From Acidobacteriota bacterium (GTDB lineage Bacteria > Acidobacteriota > Thermoanaerobaculia > Multivoradales > JAHZIX01): a stretch of 34,000 nt of DNA. Position numbers and translations under genes: made by a program. The notes under the pieces are model-generated. The model was not told where the DNA came from and made no database searches. It was given only the letters and a program-made list of their open reading frames with translations. The stretch covers positions 1 to 34,000 of the forward strand of contig JAXHTF010000055.1 in NCBI GenBank assembly GCA_034211275.1. The letters run 5' to 3'. Positions 13,560 to 22,040 of this stretch are shown piece after piece (the first letter of the stretch is position 1; each line of letters starts with the position of its first letter).

Positions 13560-15933
13560 CGTCTACCGGCAGCTGGAGGGTGATCCGCTCCCGCTCCTGG
13601 GTGGCGCCGGCGGTGAAGTCGACGGCGATGTCGACCCGGCGGTGCCCCGGGGCGACGATGGAGATGCGGTGCATTCCGCGCTCCAACCGCAGCCACTCGC
13701 TGGCCCGTCCCCGGCGGCCGGAGAACTTTACCGCGGTACCCACCAGTTTTCCATCCACCAGAATCTTGGCCAACGGCGGCCGCACTCGGAAGGCCACCGC
13801 TTCGCTGACCCGATAGAGGGGCAGATCCCCCAGCGGCACTTCCGATGCCGCCATGCGCTGGAGCTGCGCCACCACGGGGCTGGCGCCACTCCGAGAAGCT
13901 TCGGCCCGCACCCGCAGGCGAGTGTCCTCGTAACCGCCCTTGCGCAGCACCAGCTCGTAGGAACCGGGATCCGGCAGCACAAAGCCGCCGCCGTCCTCCA
14001 GACCGGCGTACTCATTGACCCGTCCGATGAGCCGGCCGTCGAGGAGGAAGAAGGCGTCGTCGGGCTGCACCCGGAACACCAACTCCAGGCCCGTATTGAG
14101 GGTTCGGTCCACCGGCGGCTCGGGGTCCGGTTCCGGTTCGATGGAGGGCTCGGTGGGCGCCGGTTCGGGAAGCGCCGGGCGGAGATCCGGCGGCGGCGGG
14201 ACCGGCAACGATGCCGTTCCCGAGCCTCGCGAGCCGGGCCGTTGGGGCTCTGAGCGCTGGCGGGCCGGCTCCGAGCCGGGTCTCGAAGTCGCGGGGGCAT
14301 CACTACCGGCGGCTCCGGTACCGGGTTGGACAACGTTCTGGCGGGTCGTGCTCGGTGGCGGCGGTGCAGAAGCCGGCCCGGCGGATTCTTCCGCATCGCC
14401 GGACCTCGCAGCCGAGGGCCGGTCAACGCCCTCGACCTTCCCCGTGTCGGCCGCAACGGCCGTCGTCGAAACCGGCTCCCTCGCCTCGGGCCTCGGGGGA
14501 GGCGGCGGGGATGAATCGGTTGCTGCAGAGCCCGGATCCTCCGCCGGCAGATCTTCGGGAAGTAAAGAAGCTTCCTCGTCCAGATCGCTTCCCACAGCCG
14601 CAGACTCCACCGGCGCCGCCGAATCCTGCTGCGCCAGTTGGGGCGTGGTCGACTCCGCCGGTAACAGGCGTCGTAGCCCCATGGCCGCCGCCAGGACCAG
14701 AACCGCCAGGATCACCACCGCGATGGCGCCCACCAGCGCCCAGCGCAGCCCCGAAGTCTTGGAACTCCCGGTCACGGCGGTGCCGGAAGCGGTGGGAGCG
14801 AAGGCCGCCGGCGCCGAGGTTCCAGATCCGGCGGCGGCGGGCGGCCGGGGTGGGGGCACCGGCGGCAGCGGTGGCGGGCCCGACCCCGAGGCTCCAGCTC
14901 CGGGCGCCCCAACCCCAGATCCTATAGCCCCCGACGCCACGGCCCCCGACTCCACCGAACGGGTGGGCGAAGTGCTCACCGGCGCCGCTTCACCGCTTCC
15001 CACGGTCCGGGCCAGCAGCTCCGGCGGCAGGCCGCCGAGAATGCGCGCCAGCTCCTCCGCCACCTCCGCGGCGGCGGCGGGCCGGCGGCCTCGCTCCTTG
15101 TCCAACATCCGCCGCACCAGTGCCGCCAGTACCGGCGGCAGCGACGGATCGAGGCTGTCCAGGGCCGGCGGCTCGCGGTGCAGGATCTGGTACACCAGCG
15201 TGCTCAAAGTTTCGCCGTCGAAGGGCCGGCTGCCGGTGACCAGCTCGTAGAGCACCACTCCTAGAGAGAAAATGTCGCTGGTGCCGTCCAAGGGCTCGCC
15301 CCGCACCTGCTCCGGAGACAGATATTGGGGGCTGCCGATGACCATGCCGGTGGTGGTCAACTCCGTCGCCTGGCCCAGCACCTTGGCGATGCCGAAGTCG
15401 CTGATCTTGACCCGCCCGCCGGTCTCCAGCAGCAGATTGCCCGGCTTGACGTCCCGATGCACCACCCCCTGCTGATGGGCGTAGTCCAAACCCTCCGCAG
15501 CCTGCTGGGCAATGCTCAGCGCCTCTCCCACGGTGAGCTCCGGACCGTCCAGCAACCGCTGGTGGAGATCCTGGCCGGCGATGAACTCGAAAGCGAGGAA
15601 ATGCAGGCCGTGGTCCTGGCCGACATCGAAGAGAGTGACGATATTGGGATGGCTCAGACGGCCCGCGGCCTTGGCCTCGCGCATCAGCCGCGCCGTGCGC
15701 TCCTCCAGATCCGCCGGCCGGATGCCGGTGAAGCGCACCGTCTTGATCGCCAGGCGACGTTCGATGGCCGGATCCTCCGCCAGGAAGACGTCGCCCATGG
15801 CGCCGGAACCCAGACGCCGCAAGATCCGATACCGGCCGACGGTCTGCCCCGCCTGCAGACCACCGGTCTGAGAAGCATCCGTCGGAGACTCGGGGCGAGA
15901 ACCGGCGGGGGGATCGGGTCGGGAAGAGTCCAT
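13549..15933 (-). CDS. Transmembrane Ser/Thr protein kinase with two PEGA domains
   Basis: A 794-residue Hanks-type kinase. The kinase domain covers about residues 34-300: glycine loop LGSGAMGDVF (41-50), Lys64 in LAIK, catalytic HRDVKPGN (159-166), DFG (179-181) and SPEQ (206-209). A Pro/Ala/Gly-rich juxtamembrane linker leads to one membrane helix (about 397-420) and a long low-complexity Ser/Pro/Glu linker. Two C-terminal beta-rich PEGA-type repeats follow (LELVFRVQPDDAFFLLDGRL... and AFRVRPPLAKILVDGKLVG...). The topology places the kinase in the cytoplasm and the PEGA repeats outside. All catalytic residues are present. The stop overlaps the M16 start by 11 bases, and the phosphoesterase gene is 27 bases upstream. 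Confidence 0.93.
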   Translation of the reverse strand: MDSSRPDPPAGSRPESPTDASQTGGLQAGQTVGRYRILRRLGSGAMGDVFLAEDPAIERRLAIKTVRFTGIRPADLEERTARLMREAKAAGRLSHPNIVTLFDVGQDHGLHFLAFEFIAGQDLHQRLLDGPELTVGEALSIAQQAAEGLDYAHQQGVVHRDVKPGNLLLETGGRVKISDFGIAKVLGQATELTTTGMVIGSPQYLSPEQVRGEPLDGTSDIFSLGVVLYELVTGSRPFDGETLSTLVYQILHREPPALDSLDPSLPPVLAALVRRMLDKERGRRPAAAAEVAEELARILGGLPPELLARTVGSGEAAPVSTSPTRSVESGAVASGAIGSGVGAPGAGASGSGPPPLPPVPPPRPPAAAGSGTSAPAAFAPTASGTAVTGSSKTSGLRWALVGAIAVVILAVLVLAAAMGLRRLLPAESTTPQLAQQDSAAPVESAAVGSDLDEEASLLPEDLPAEDPGSAATDSSPPPPPRPEAREPVSTTAVAADTGKVEGVDRPSAARSGDAEESAGPASAPPPPSTTRQNVVQPGTGAAGSDAPATSRPGSEPARQRSEPQRPGSRGSGTASLPVPPPPDLRPALPEPAPTEPSIEPEPDPEPPVDRTLNTGLELVFRVQPDDAFFLLDGRLIGRVNEYAGLEDGGGFVLPDPGSYELVLRKGGYEDTRLRVRAEASRSGASPVVAQLQRMAASEVPLGDLPLYRVSEAVAFRVRPPLAKILVDGKLVGTAVKFSGRRGRASEWLRLERGMHRISIVAPGHRRVDIAVDFTAGATQERERITLQLPVDDDS

Positions 15934-15960
15934 GGCGGTGAAGGGTCGGGGGGATCCCGG

Positions 15961-16797
15961 CTAGAGATCCAATCCCTCGAGGCTGTAAGGGACACGCTCC
16001 TGGCGCGGATAGAAATGACGACTGTGCTCGGCGAAGGTGGACTCTTGGGGATGCCAGCGCAGATGCGACACGCGCATCATCTCCTCCCCCACCTCGATCC
16101 AATTGCAGGTGTTCTTCTCCCGCTCCACCCCGCGGCCGCGGTTGGAGGTGGTGGTGCCGGAGTGCAGGATCACCACCGGCGGCCGGCCCTTGGGATAGAA
16201 CTCCTCCGAGTTGCCGATATAGGCCTGGTGCAGATGCCCCGACAGAATCAGGTCGACGCCGACCCGGGAGAAGAGGTCGATGGCCTCATAGGCGTTGCCG
16301 CACACCCGCTGGGTGCCGAAGGTGGGAGGCGGAATCAGATGATGGTGCGCCACCACCACCTTGAATAGATGGTTCGGCGCGTCGGCGAAAACCTCCGCCA
16401 CCTCGGTGAGACGGTTGAGGGAGATGCGGCCGTCTTTGAGGGTCCAGCCGTGAGCGGTGTTGATCCCCACCACCAGCAGGTCCTCGTCCCGGTAGGTGGG
16501 CTCGAGCTCCTCGGCAAAATGCGCCCGATAGGCTCCAAAGGGCAAGAAGACTCGCTCCCACACCCGGTAGAGCGGCACGTCGTGGTTGCCCGGCACCACC
16601 AGGGTGGGCACGGAAATGCTGTCCACGAAACGCCGTGCCTGCTGGAACTGCTCGGGCTTCGCCCGCTGGGTCAGATCCCCCGAGAGGATGACCATTTCGG
16701 GCTTGCGCTCCTCGATGAAGCGCAGAACCCCTTGAGACACCTCGGGCAGATGGGGAGGACCGAAGTGGACGTCGGAGATGTGAAAAAGAGTGCGCAC
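15961..16797 (-). CDS. Calcineurin-like metallophosphoesterase (CpdA/class III-like)
   Basis: A 278-residue metallophosphoesterase. All metal-site motifs are seen: DVH (9-11, HISDVHFG), GDLT (40-43), GNHD (70-73), AHHH (VVVAHHHLI) and GHLH (LILSGHLHQAY). The order and spacing resemble class III cyclic-nucleotide phosphodiesterases such as CpdA, but the substrate cannot be fixed from sequence. Given the double cyclic-nucleotide-binding protein nearby at 8497-10338, cAMP hydrolysis is an attractive inference. The start is GTG at 16797, giving MRTLFHISDVHFG; no strong ribosome-binding site is visible. It is followed after 27 bases by the kinase gene. Confidence 0.88.
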   Translation of the reverse strand: MRTLFHISDVHFGPPHLPEVSQGVLRFIEERKPEMVILSGDLTQRAKPEQFQQARRFVDSISVPTLVVPGNHDVPLYRVWERVFLPFGAYRAHFAEELEPTYRDEDLLVVGINTAHGWTLKDGRISLNRLTEVAEVFADAPNHLFKVVVAHHHLIPPPTFGTQRVCGNAYEAIDLFSRVGVDLILSGHLHQAYIGNSEEFYPKGRPPVVILHSGTTTSNRGRGVEREKNTCNWIEVGEEMMRVSHLRWHPQESTFAEHSRHFYPRQERVPYSLEGLDL

Positions 16798-16861
16798 GAC
16801 GAACCGAGTCTACTGCATCGGCAAGCCGCCGAGCAGCCCGGCCCGCGACTCGGCTCCAAAC

Positions 16862-17152
16862 TCAGAGCACCTCGTCGTCGAGGAATTGATTGACGTGATC
16901 CACCAGCTGGTCGGCAGCAAAGGCCGCCAGCGCGGTGAGCACGCCGGCGCCGCGGCGATGTCCCAGCATCCAGCCTCCCACCGCGGCCAGGGTCAGGGCA
17001 GGCCAAGGGTACCTTTGCACCATGCGGCGCCAGTCGAAGCCCTCGGGCATGGCTTCGTCCACCAGCGCATCGGCGATGCCATTGGATGGGCCATTGGATG
17101 GGCCCGCGGGCTTGGCGCCCTGGGACGAACTCTCTGTTGCGCTCATCGGCAT
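16862..17152 (-). CDS. Small protein with one hydrophobic segment, unknown
   Basis: A 96-residue protein with a polar N-terminus containing a short duplication (GPSNGPSNG, from a 12-base tandem repeat near 17080-17103), then WRRMVQRYPWPALTLAAVGGWMLGHRRGAGVLTALAAFAADQLV, with one or two membrane-associated segments. GGGAG lies 5 bases before the ATG at 17152, favouring that start over the ATG at 17146. Function unknown. The phosphoesterase gene follows 64 bases downstream on the same strand. The YPWPALTLAAVGGWMLG element resembles membrane anchors of small stress-related proteins, like its neighbour at 17293. Confidence 0.6.
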   Translation of the reverse strand: MPMSATESSSQGAKPAGPSNGPSNGIADALVDEAMPEGFDWRRMVQRYPWPALTLAAVGGWMLGHRRGAGVLTALAAFAADQLVDHVNQFLDDEVL

Positions 17153-17292
17153 TCTTTCTCCCTACCGCCGGTGTACAGCGGCGACTGACCGGGGCGCCCT
17201 GCGGCGAGGCAGAGCGCCCGGCTTGGATCTCTCAACTTCCTGTCTTGGCTTCTGCGCCTGGCTGCTTCGATGCTTCGTCAGCGACAGCCGGC

Positions 17293-17745
17293 TCAGCGAT
17301 CGCCCCGCTCCCCACGCATCAGCAGTCCCACGATGAAGCCCGTGGCGGCGGCGATGAGCACCGACTTGCCCGGGTTGTCGCGCACGTAGTCGTTGACGTT
17401 GCCCGCCAGGTCGTCCATGTCCTTGCGCGCCCGAACATAGCCCTCCCGGGCCTTGTCGGAGAGCTCGGAGTAGCGCTCCTGGGCCTGTTCCCGAGCCCGC
17501 TCGGCGCTCTCCCGCGCGTGAGCGAAGCCCTCCTGAGCCCGCGTTTTGGCGGTGTCGAGGCCTTCCCGAGCCCGCTCCTTGGCGGTCTCGAAGCCCTCCC
17601 GGGCAGCGTCCTTGGCCTTGCTGGCGCCTTCCTTGAAGCGCTCCGCGTGCTCGCCCAGATCTTCCTTGGCAGCGCGCAGACCTTCCTTGGCCTCGTCGAG
17701 ACCCTCACTGACCGAATCCTTGACCTTGTTCAAATCGTCTTTCAT
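17293..17745 (-). CDS. Amphipathic-repeat protein with DUF883-like C-terminal anchor
   Basis: A 150-residue protein. Residues about 5-115 are a long amphipathic helix built from 11/22-residue units rich in EGxxxAKExA (EGLDEAKEGLRAAKEDLGEH, EGFETAKERAREGLDTAKTR, EGFAHARESAERAREQ), like LEA or apolipoprotein repeats. The end, VNDYVRDNPGKSVLIAAATGFIVGLLMRG, matches the C-terminal anchor of ElaB/YqjD (DUF883) proteins, which sit in the inner membrane and bind ribosomes in stationary phase. A stress or envelope role is inference. The ATG at 17745 is chosen because GGGAG lies 9 bases upstream, separated from the start by a run of eight A bases. That homopolymer might allow slippage. Confidence 0.75.
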   Translation of the reverse strand: MKDDLNKVKDSVSEGLDEAKEGLRAAKEDLGEHAERFKEGASKAKDAAREGFETAKERAREGLDTAKTRAQEGFAHARESAERAREQAQERYSELSDKAREGYVRARKDMDDLAGNVNDYVRDNPGKSVLIAAATGFIVGLLMRGERGDR

Positions 17746-17992
17746 GTTTTTTTTCTCCCAAACTCCCACCCCCGGCGGCGGCCGGCGGACGGGCTCTGTT
17801 GTACTTCCTACGGAGCTTGAACCAGCTTCTCATCGGGCTTTGCGGCGATGCCCAAACCCAGAGAGAGTCCTATCAGTATACCGTGCAAGGTTCATTCCCG
17901 ATCTTCCTTCCTTGTCTCCGGGCCCTAGCGGGGCGATGGTAAGCTCAAGCTCGTTTTGGTGAGACGACACTTCTACAGCGGGATTGGAAAAT

Positions 17993-19387
17993 ATGGCCAA
18001 AGTGACCTTCTATGGAGCGTGCGGTGTCGTCACCGGCAGCTGCACTCACCTTTCTTGGAGTGACGGCACCGAGCTGCTGGTGGATTGCGGCATGTATCAA
18101 GGGCCGGAGCAGCTCGAGCAGCTCAACTGGGAGCCCTTCGCCTTCGACGCCCACAAATTGCAGGCGGTGATCCTCACCCACGCTCACCTGGACCACATCG
18201 GGCTGCTGCCGAAGTTGGTCAAGGAAGGATTCTCCGGACCCATCCACACCACCAAGGCGGGCCGCGGCCTGGTCTCGTTGATCCTTCGGGACGCCGCCAA
18301 GATCCAGGAGGAGCAGGCCCGCTACGCCCGGCGCAAGAAGTACAGTCATCACCGCGACCCCAAACCCCTCTACACCAGCGACGAGGCGCGCAAGGCGCTC
18401 AACATGCTGGTCACCCAACCCTTCGACAAGACCTTCGACGTCGTTCCCGGCATCCGGCTGCGCTTCCGCCGCGCTGGCCACCTGCTGGGCGCCGCATCGG
18501 TGGAGATCGAGGCCAAGGGCTCCGACGGCGAGCGCCGCACCTGGTGTTTCTCCGGCGACATCGGACGCCACGGCGTCCCCATCCTCAAAGATCCCCAACC
18601 GCCGGAAAAGGCCCCGGCGGCGCTGCTGCTGGAATCCACCTACGGGGACCGCAGTCATCCCGACTCCAACCCCAAAGAAGAGCTGGCGGCGATCATCGAG
18701 GAAACCTACGCCCGTGGCGGCATGGTGATCATCCCCGCCTTCGCCCTCGGCCGCAGCCAGGAAATTCTCTACTACATGGCGGAGCTGGCGGACGAAGGCC
18801 GGCTGGATCCCAAGACCGTCTTCCTCGACAGCCCCATGGCGATCAAGGCTACCCACATCTACGACACCGCCGAGGCGGAGCACGACGCCGAGCTGCAGGA
18901 GCTGGACGACACCGTGGATCCCCTCGCCGCGCCGCCGTTCAACCACGCCGCCACGGTGAGCCAGAGCAAGAGCCTCAACCACCGCCGCAAGCCGGCGGTG
19001 ATCATCTCCGCCAGCGGCATGGCCACCGCCGGCCGAGTCGTGCACCATCTCAAAAACCACCTCGGGGACCCCAACAGCTCGGTGGTGCTGGTGGGCTACC
19101 AGGCCTACGGTACCCGCGGCCGCGCGCTGCAGGAGGGCGCCGACACCGTCGGCATCCACGGCCGGCGGGTGCGGGTGCGGGCGCAGATCCACTCCCTCTC
19201 GGGCCTCTCCGCCCACGGCGACCGGGAGGATCTGATCAATTGGTGCAAGGCCCTGCCGGAACCGCCCCAGCGCATCTTCCTCAACCACGGGGAGGATCCG
19301 GCGCGCAAGGCCCTGGCGGCGGAACTGGAAGAGGCCGGCTTCCCGCGGCCGGTGTTGCCTCTGCCGGGAGACTCCGTGCCTTGGTAG
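17993..19387 (+). CDS. MBL-fold beta-CASP ribonuclease
   Basis: A 464-residue metallo-beta-lactamase-fold nuclease of the beta-CASP group (CPSF73/YSH1-like bacterial branch), predicted to process or degrade RNA. The zinc motif HAHLDH is at residues 63-68. Further ligands are in GHLLGAASVEIE and CFSGDIGRHGVP, followed by LLLESTYGDRSH. The beta-CASP insert includes IIPAFALGRSQEILYYMA and VIISASGMATAGRVVHHL. The terminal HSLSGLSAHGDREDLINW and IFLNHGEDPA are characteristic. Full length for the family. The ATG at 17993 begins MAKVTFYGACGVVTGSCTHL; a TTG at 17984 is possible. The YihY gene starts inside its last codons. Confidence 0.92.
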   Translation: MAKVTFYGACGVVTGSCTHLSWSDGTELLVDCGMYQGPEQLEQLNWEPFAFDAHKLQAVILTHAHLDHIGLLPKLVKEGFSGPIHTTKAGRGLVSLILRDAAKIQEEQARYARRKKYSHHRDPKPLYTSDEARKALNMLVTQPFDKTFDVVPGIRLRFRRAGHLLGAASVEIEAKGSDGERRTWCFSGDIGRHGVPILKDPQPPEKAPAALLLESTYGDRSHPDSNPKEELAAIIEETYARGGMVIIPAFALGRSQEILYYMAELADEGRLDPKTVFLDSPMAIKATHIYDTAEAEHDAELQELDDTVDPLAAPPFNHAATVSQSKSLNHRRKPAVIISASGMATAGRVVHHLKNHLGDPNSSVVLVGYQAYGTRGRALQEGADTVGIHGRRVRVRAQIHSLSGLSAHGDREDLINWCKALPEPPQRIFLNHGEDPARKALAAELEEAGFPRPVLPLPGDSVPW

Positions 19388-20886
19388 AACGGCTCTCGCG
19401 CCTCCCCAAGGTGCGCCGTAGCCTGCACGACGCGCTGCTCCTCTTCCGTCTGGCGGCGGAGAAAGCCCAAAAGGACGGTCTGGGCCTCATCGCCTCGGCC
19501 CTGGCCTTCGTCAGCATCCTGTCCCTGGTGCCGCTGCTGGCAGCCTTCTCCTTCATCGGCGCCCGCGCCTTCCGGAGCTACCAGGAGCAAGTGCTCGACC
19601 TCTTGGTCCAGCTCCTGCCGTACTCGGAGGTGGCCCTGCGGCAGATGCTCAACGAGCTGGTGCTCCAGGCCGGCCGGGTCCAGGGCCTGGGGCTGCTCTT
19701 CTTCCTGGTCGGCGCCCTCACCGCCTTCACCACGGTGGAGCGCACCATCAACCGCACCTGGACCCTGCCCCACCGCCGCCCCTTCCGGCAGCGCCTGTTC
19801 TCCTTCACCCTGCTGCTCTTCTGGGGTCCGCTGCTCATCGGCGCCGCCTTCTCCGCCGCCGCCGTGCTACGCCAGCGCGCCGGTCTCAGCTCCATGCTCA
19901 ACGCCACCGGCATCATCGGCCTGCTGCCGCCAGCGGCGATCCTGGTAGGGCTGACCATGCTCTACTGGCTGGTGCCCTACACCCGCGTGGGCTTCCGCAA
20001 CGCCCTGCTGGGGGGCACGGTGGCGACCCTGCTGCTGGAGCTCCTGCGCCAGGGCTTTTCCCTCTACATCCGCTACTTCCCCGGCTTCAACCTGGTCTAC
20101 GGCAGTGTCGCCTTCGTCTTCCTCTTCCTGGTCTCCATGCAGCTGGCCTGGGGCATCATCCTCGCCGGCAACGTCCTCGCCTACACCGCCCAGCACTTCC
20201 CAGCCCTCGCCTACATGCATCGGCGCGGCCCGCGGCTAGCAGGCCCGTGGCTGGCCATGGCCCTGCTCACCCTGCTGGCCCGGGAGCTCGACCGCGGCAA
20301 GCCCATCGTGCCCCTCGCCAGCCTCGCCGCCCGCCTGCGCCTCTCCCCCGCCGAGCTGCGCCCGGTCCTCGGGCCCCTGCTGCGCCGCCGCTTGCTCCTC
20401 GCCACCGGCCGCGAGGACGAGGGCTACCTCCTTGCCCGCCCACCGCGGCGCATCCGCATCTACGAGATCTTCGACTGCTACGACCCGCGACGGCTGTCGC
20501 GACGGGAGCTGGCTCCGGACGAGCTGGAATCGGACGATCTGGCCCCCGGCGGCCTCGTCACCGGCAAACCGGCTTCCAAGACGCCGGCCTCCGGCCAGGC
20601 TCCTAGCGGGGACACGGAAGGCCCCGAAGTCCTGCTGCCGCCCCCCGGCGGCCTCGGCCTCCAAGGCCCCGGCGGCGGCCCCGACCCCACCGAGGAAACC
20701 CTGCCTCCCCCGCCGGAGGGCCTGCCCCAAGCCCTCGAAGACGTCCGCCGCCGCGTCACCAGCGCCCGAGCAGCAACCCTCGGCGACCTGACCCTGGCGG
20801 ATTTGGCTCTCGCAAACCAAGCCCATCCGCCCCAAGAATCCCCCACCGCCGACTCCAACCAGGAGCCGAGCAGCCCCACGGGGTAG
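19381..20886 (+). CDS. YihY/UPF0761 family membrane protein with long C-terminal extension
   Basis: A 501-residue protein. Residues about 10-280 are a six-helix YihY/BrkB-type membrane domain. The family start DGLGLIASALAFVSILSLVPLLAAFSF, the central LVGALTAFTTVERTINRTW and the late NLVYGSVAFVFLFLVSMQLAWGII are all present. A cytoplasmic part follows with a winged-helix-like segment (SLAARLRLSPAELRPVLGPLLRRRLLLATG), then a Pro/Gly/Glu-rich tail. The older name ribonuclease BN is considered wrong for this family; the function is unknown. The start is TTG at 19381, overlapping the upstream stop by 7 bases, with GGGAG about 10 bases before it. Frames in the same register upstream are shadows of the nuclease gene. 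Confidence 0.85.
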   Translation: MVERLSRLPKVRRSLHDALLLFRLAAEKAQKDGLGLIASALAFVSILSLVPLLAAFSFIGARAFRSYQEQVLDLLVQLLPYSEVALRQMLNELVLQAGRVQGLGLLFFLVGALTAFTTVERTINRTWTLPHRRPFRQRLFSFTLLLFWGPLLIGAAFSAAAVLRQRAGLSSMLNATGIIGLLPPAAILVGLTMLYWLVPYTRVGFRNALLGGTVATLLLELLRQGFSLYIRYFPGFNLVYGSVAFVFLFLVSMQLAWGIILAGNVLAYTAQHFPALAYMHRRGPRLAGPWLAMALLTLLARELDRGKPIVPLASLAARLRLSPAELRPVLGPLLRRRLLLATGREDEGYLLARPPRRIRIYEIFDCYDPRRLSRRELAPDELESDDLAPGGLVTGKPASKTPASGQAPSGDTEGPEVLLPPPGGLGLQGPGGGPDPTEETLPPPPEGLPQALEDVRRRVTSARAATLGDLTLADLALANQAHPPQESPTADSNQEPSSPTG

Positions 20887-20953
20887 GGTCACTTCTCCTA
20901 AGATGGAGGGTGTAGCGACGCGTTCCTTCATCTACCGTGCCCCGGAGGCTCCC

Positions 20954-21379
20954 ATGCTGCGATTTCTCTGCTGGGTCTGGCTCGGCCTGGTCCTCGGCGT
21001 CTCCTTCCTCGCCGCCCCCATCAAGTTCTACGCTCCCACCCTCGACCTCCCCACCGCCCTCGACGTCGGCCGCGTCACCTTCCACCTGCTCAACCGCATC
21101 GAGTGGATCTTGAGCGCCACCCTCGTCTACCTGGCCTTCCTCCAACACCGCTCCACCCGCTTCGAACCCACAAGCTGGATCCTCACCGGCGCCGTCCTCC
21201 TCATCGTCGGCCTCCAGACCTTCTGGATGCTCCCGGTCCTCGACCTCCGAGTCGCCGCCATCCTCCGCGGCGAATCCATCCCGCCCTCGGCGCTGCACAC
21301 GGTGTATATCGGGGTGGAGCTGGCGAAGGTGGGGGTGCTGGGGGTTTTGGGGGCGGTGGGGGAGCGGGCGGGGCGATGA
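20954..21379 (+). CDS. Small four-helix membrane protein, unknown
   Basis: A 141-residue protein with about four membrane helices: LRFLCWVWLGLVLGVSFLAA, a middle pair (IEWILSATLVYLAFL, WILTGAVLLIVGLQTFWML) and VYIGVELAKVGVLGVLGAVG. The N-terminal AAPIKFYAPTLDLPTALDVGRVTFHLLNRIEW looks like a conserved family signature, but I cannot name a function. GGAGG lies 5 bases before the ATG at 20954, which decides against the ATG at 20903. Base use changes inside the gene: C-ending codons dominate until about 21290, then G-ending codons (GTG, GGG, GCG) take over and create a G-quadruplex motif. Confidence 0.7.
   Translation: MLRFLCWVWLGLVLGVSFLAAPIKFYAPTLDLPTALDVGRVTFHLLNRIEWILSATLVYLAFLQHRSTRFEPTSWILTGAVLLIVGLQTFWMLPVLDLRVAAILRGESIPPSALHTVYIGVELAKVGVLGVLGAVGERAGR
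21331..21362 (+). other. Strong G-quadruplex-forming motif
   Basis: Four runs of five G bases (21331-21335, 21340-21344, 21349-21353, 21358-21362) are separated by three 4-base loops (TGCT, TTTT, CGGT), with further G-runs to 21374. This fits a five-tetrad intramolecular G-quadruplex on the coding strand, just before the stop of the membrane protein gene. Confidence 0.75.
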
Positions 21380-21418
21380 GGAAGGTCCCCTGTAGGCTAA
21401 TAGCCCGCTGAAACTCGC

Positions 21419-21838
21419 TTAGACCGCCCAAAGCTCCACCGGCAAATGCTCAGCGAAGTGCTGGAAGTCGCGATCCGTCGTGAAGATGGGCAGGCGGAAA
21501 CGTTCGGCGACGGCGCAGATCAGGAAGTCGGTGTTCGAGCCCTGGATCCCTCGCCCGCGGCAGGTGTTGAAATGCTGCGCGGCCCGTTCATAGTCCTCGG
21601 GAAGGATCTCCAGAGTCTCGAAGGCGCGGAGGGTGCCTCGGAGGGCTTCGAATTGCTCCGAACGCCGCAGGCCGGAAAGAAGCTCCTGACGGATCGGGCC
21701 GATGAGGCTGGCCTGGCCGGCGAGGATCAGCTCGCGGAGCGACTCCACCGCCGGCCCCAAGTCCCTCCCGGAAGCCTTTCCACCATCCCGCCGCCGCAGA
21801 GCCAGCGACCAGATGCAGGTGTCCACCAAGACCGTCAT
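21419..21838 (-). CDS. vapC: VapC-type PIN-domain toxin
   Basis: A 139-residue PIN-domain ribonuclease. The acidic metal-binding set is visible: Asp6 (VLVDTCIW), Glu52 (IRQELLSG), Asp104 (SNTDFLICAVA) and Asp122 (FTTDRDFQHFA). VapC toxins cut tRNA or rRNA to stop growth. Length and order are typical, so the toxin looks intact. The ATG at 21838 overlaps the upstream antitoxin stop in an ATGA overlap. The gene converges on the small membrane protein gene, with 39 bases between the stops. Confidence 0.92.
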   Translation of the reverse strand: MTVLVDTCIWSLALRRRDGGKASGRDLGPAVESLRELILAGQASLIGPIRQELLSGLRRSEQFEALRGTLRAFETLEILPEDYERAAQHFNTCRGRGIQGSNTDFLICAVAERFRLPIFTTDRDFQHFAEHLPVELWAV

Positions 21839-22035
21839 GGGCGCCGGCGCTGCTCTTTGTAGTCGTAGGCGGGATCGTAATCGACGGTGCCGAAGAGCTT
21901 CAGAATCTCCCGCTGACGATGCCGCTGGATGTACTCCTCCAACGCCTCGTTCACCGTCGCCTTCTTCGTCCGATGCCCTCCCACCCGCTGAGCTTCCTGC
22001 AGCAGCTGGGGGTCGATGTCCAGGTTGGTGGCCAT
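21835..22035 (-). CDS. vapB: VapB-type antitoxin
   Basis: A 66-residue protein: MATNLDIDPQLLQEAQRVGG, then HRTKKATVNEALEEYIQRHR, then an acidic-aromatic tail (LFGTVDYDPAYDYKEQRRRP). The first part is a ribbon-helix-helix-like DNA-binding unit as in type II VapB antitoxins (DUF2191-like). The tail GTVDYDPxYDYK is the toxin-binding element commonly seen with PIN partners. GAAGGAG lies 6 bases before the ATG at 22035; the frame upstream runs through repeats and is not coding. It overlaps vapC by 4 bases. Its leader carries four 12-bp repeats (22041-22088) that are likely operator sites. Confidence 0.88.
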   Translation of the reverse strand: MATNLDIDPQLLQEAQRVGGHRTKKATVNEALEEYIQRHRQREILKLFGTVDYDPAYDYKEQRRRP

Positions 22036-22040
22036 GACAA

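Noticed and set aside
13728-13745. GGTACCCACCAG as another repeat copy
   Set aside because: It lies inside the kinase PEGA coding sequence, matches only the central hexamer and lacks the CAACA half and the tail.
17945-19288. Long minus-strand open frame opposite the beta-CASP nuclease
   Set aside because: Shadow of a clearly conserved gene; low-complexity translation with no domain.
18085-19380. Long N-terminal extension of the YihY protein in the same frame
   Set aside because: It overlaps the nuclease gene out of frame and translates to Arg/Pro/Gly-rich sequence; the TTG at 19381 with an upstream GGGAG is the sensible start.
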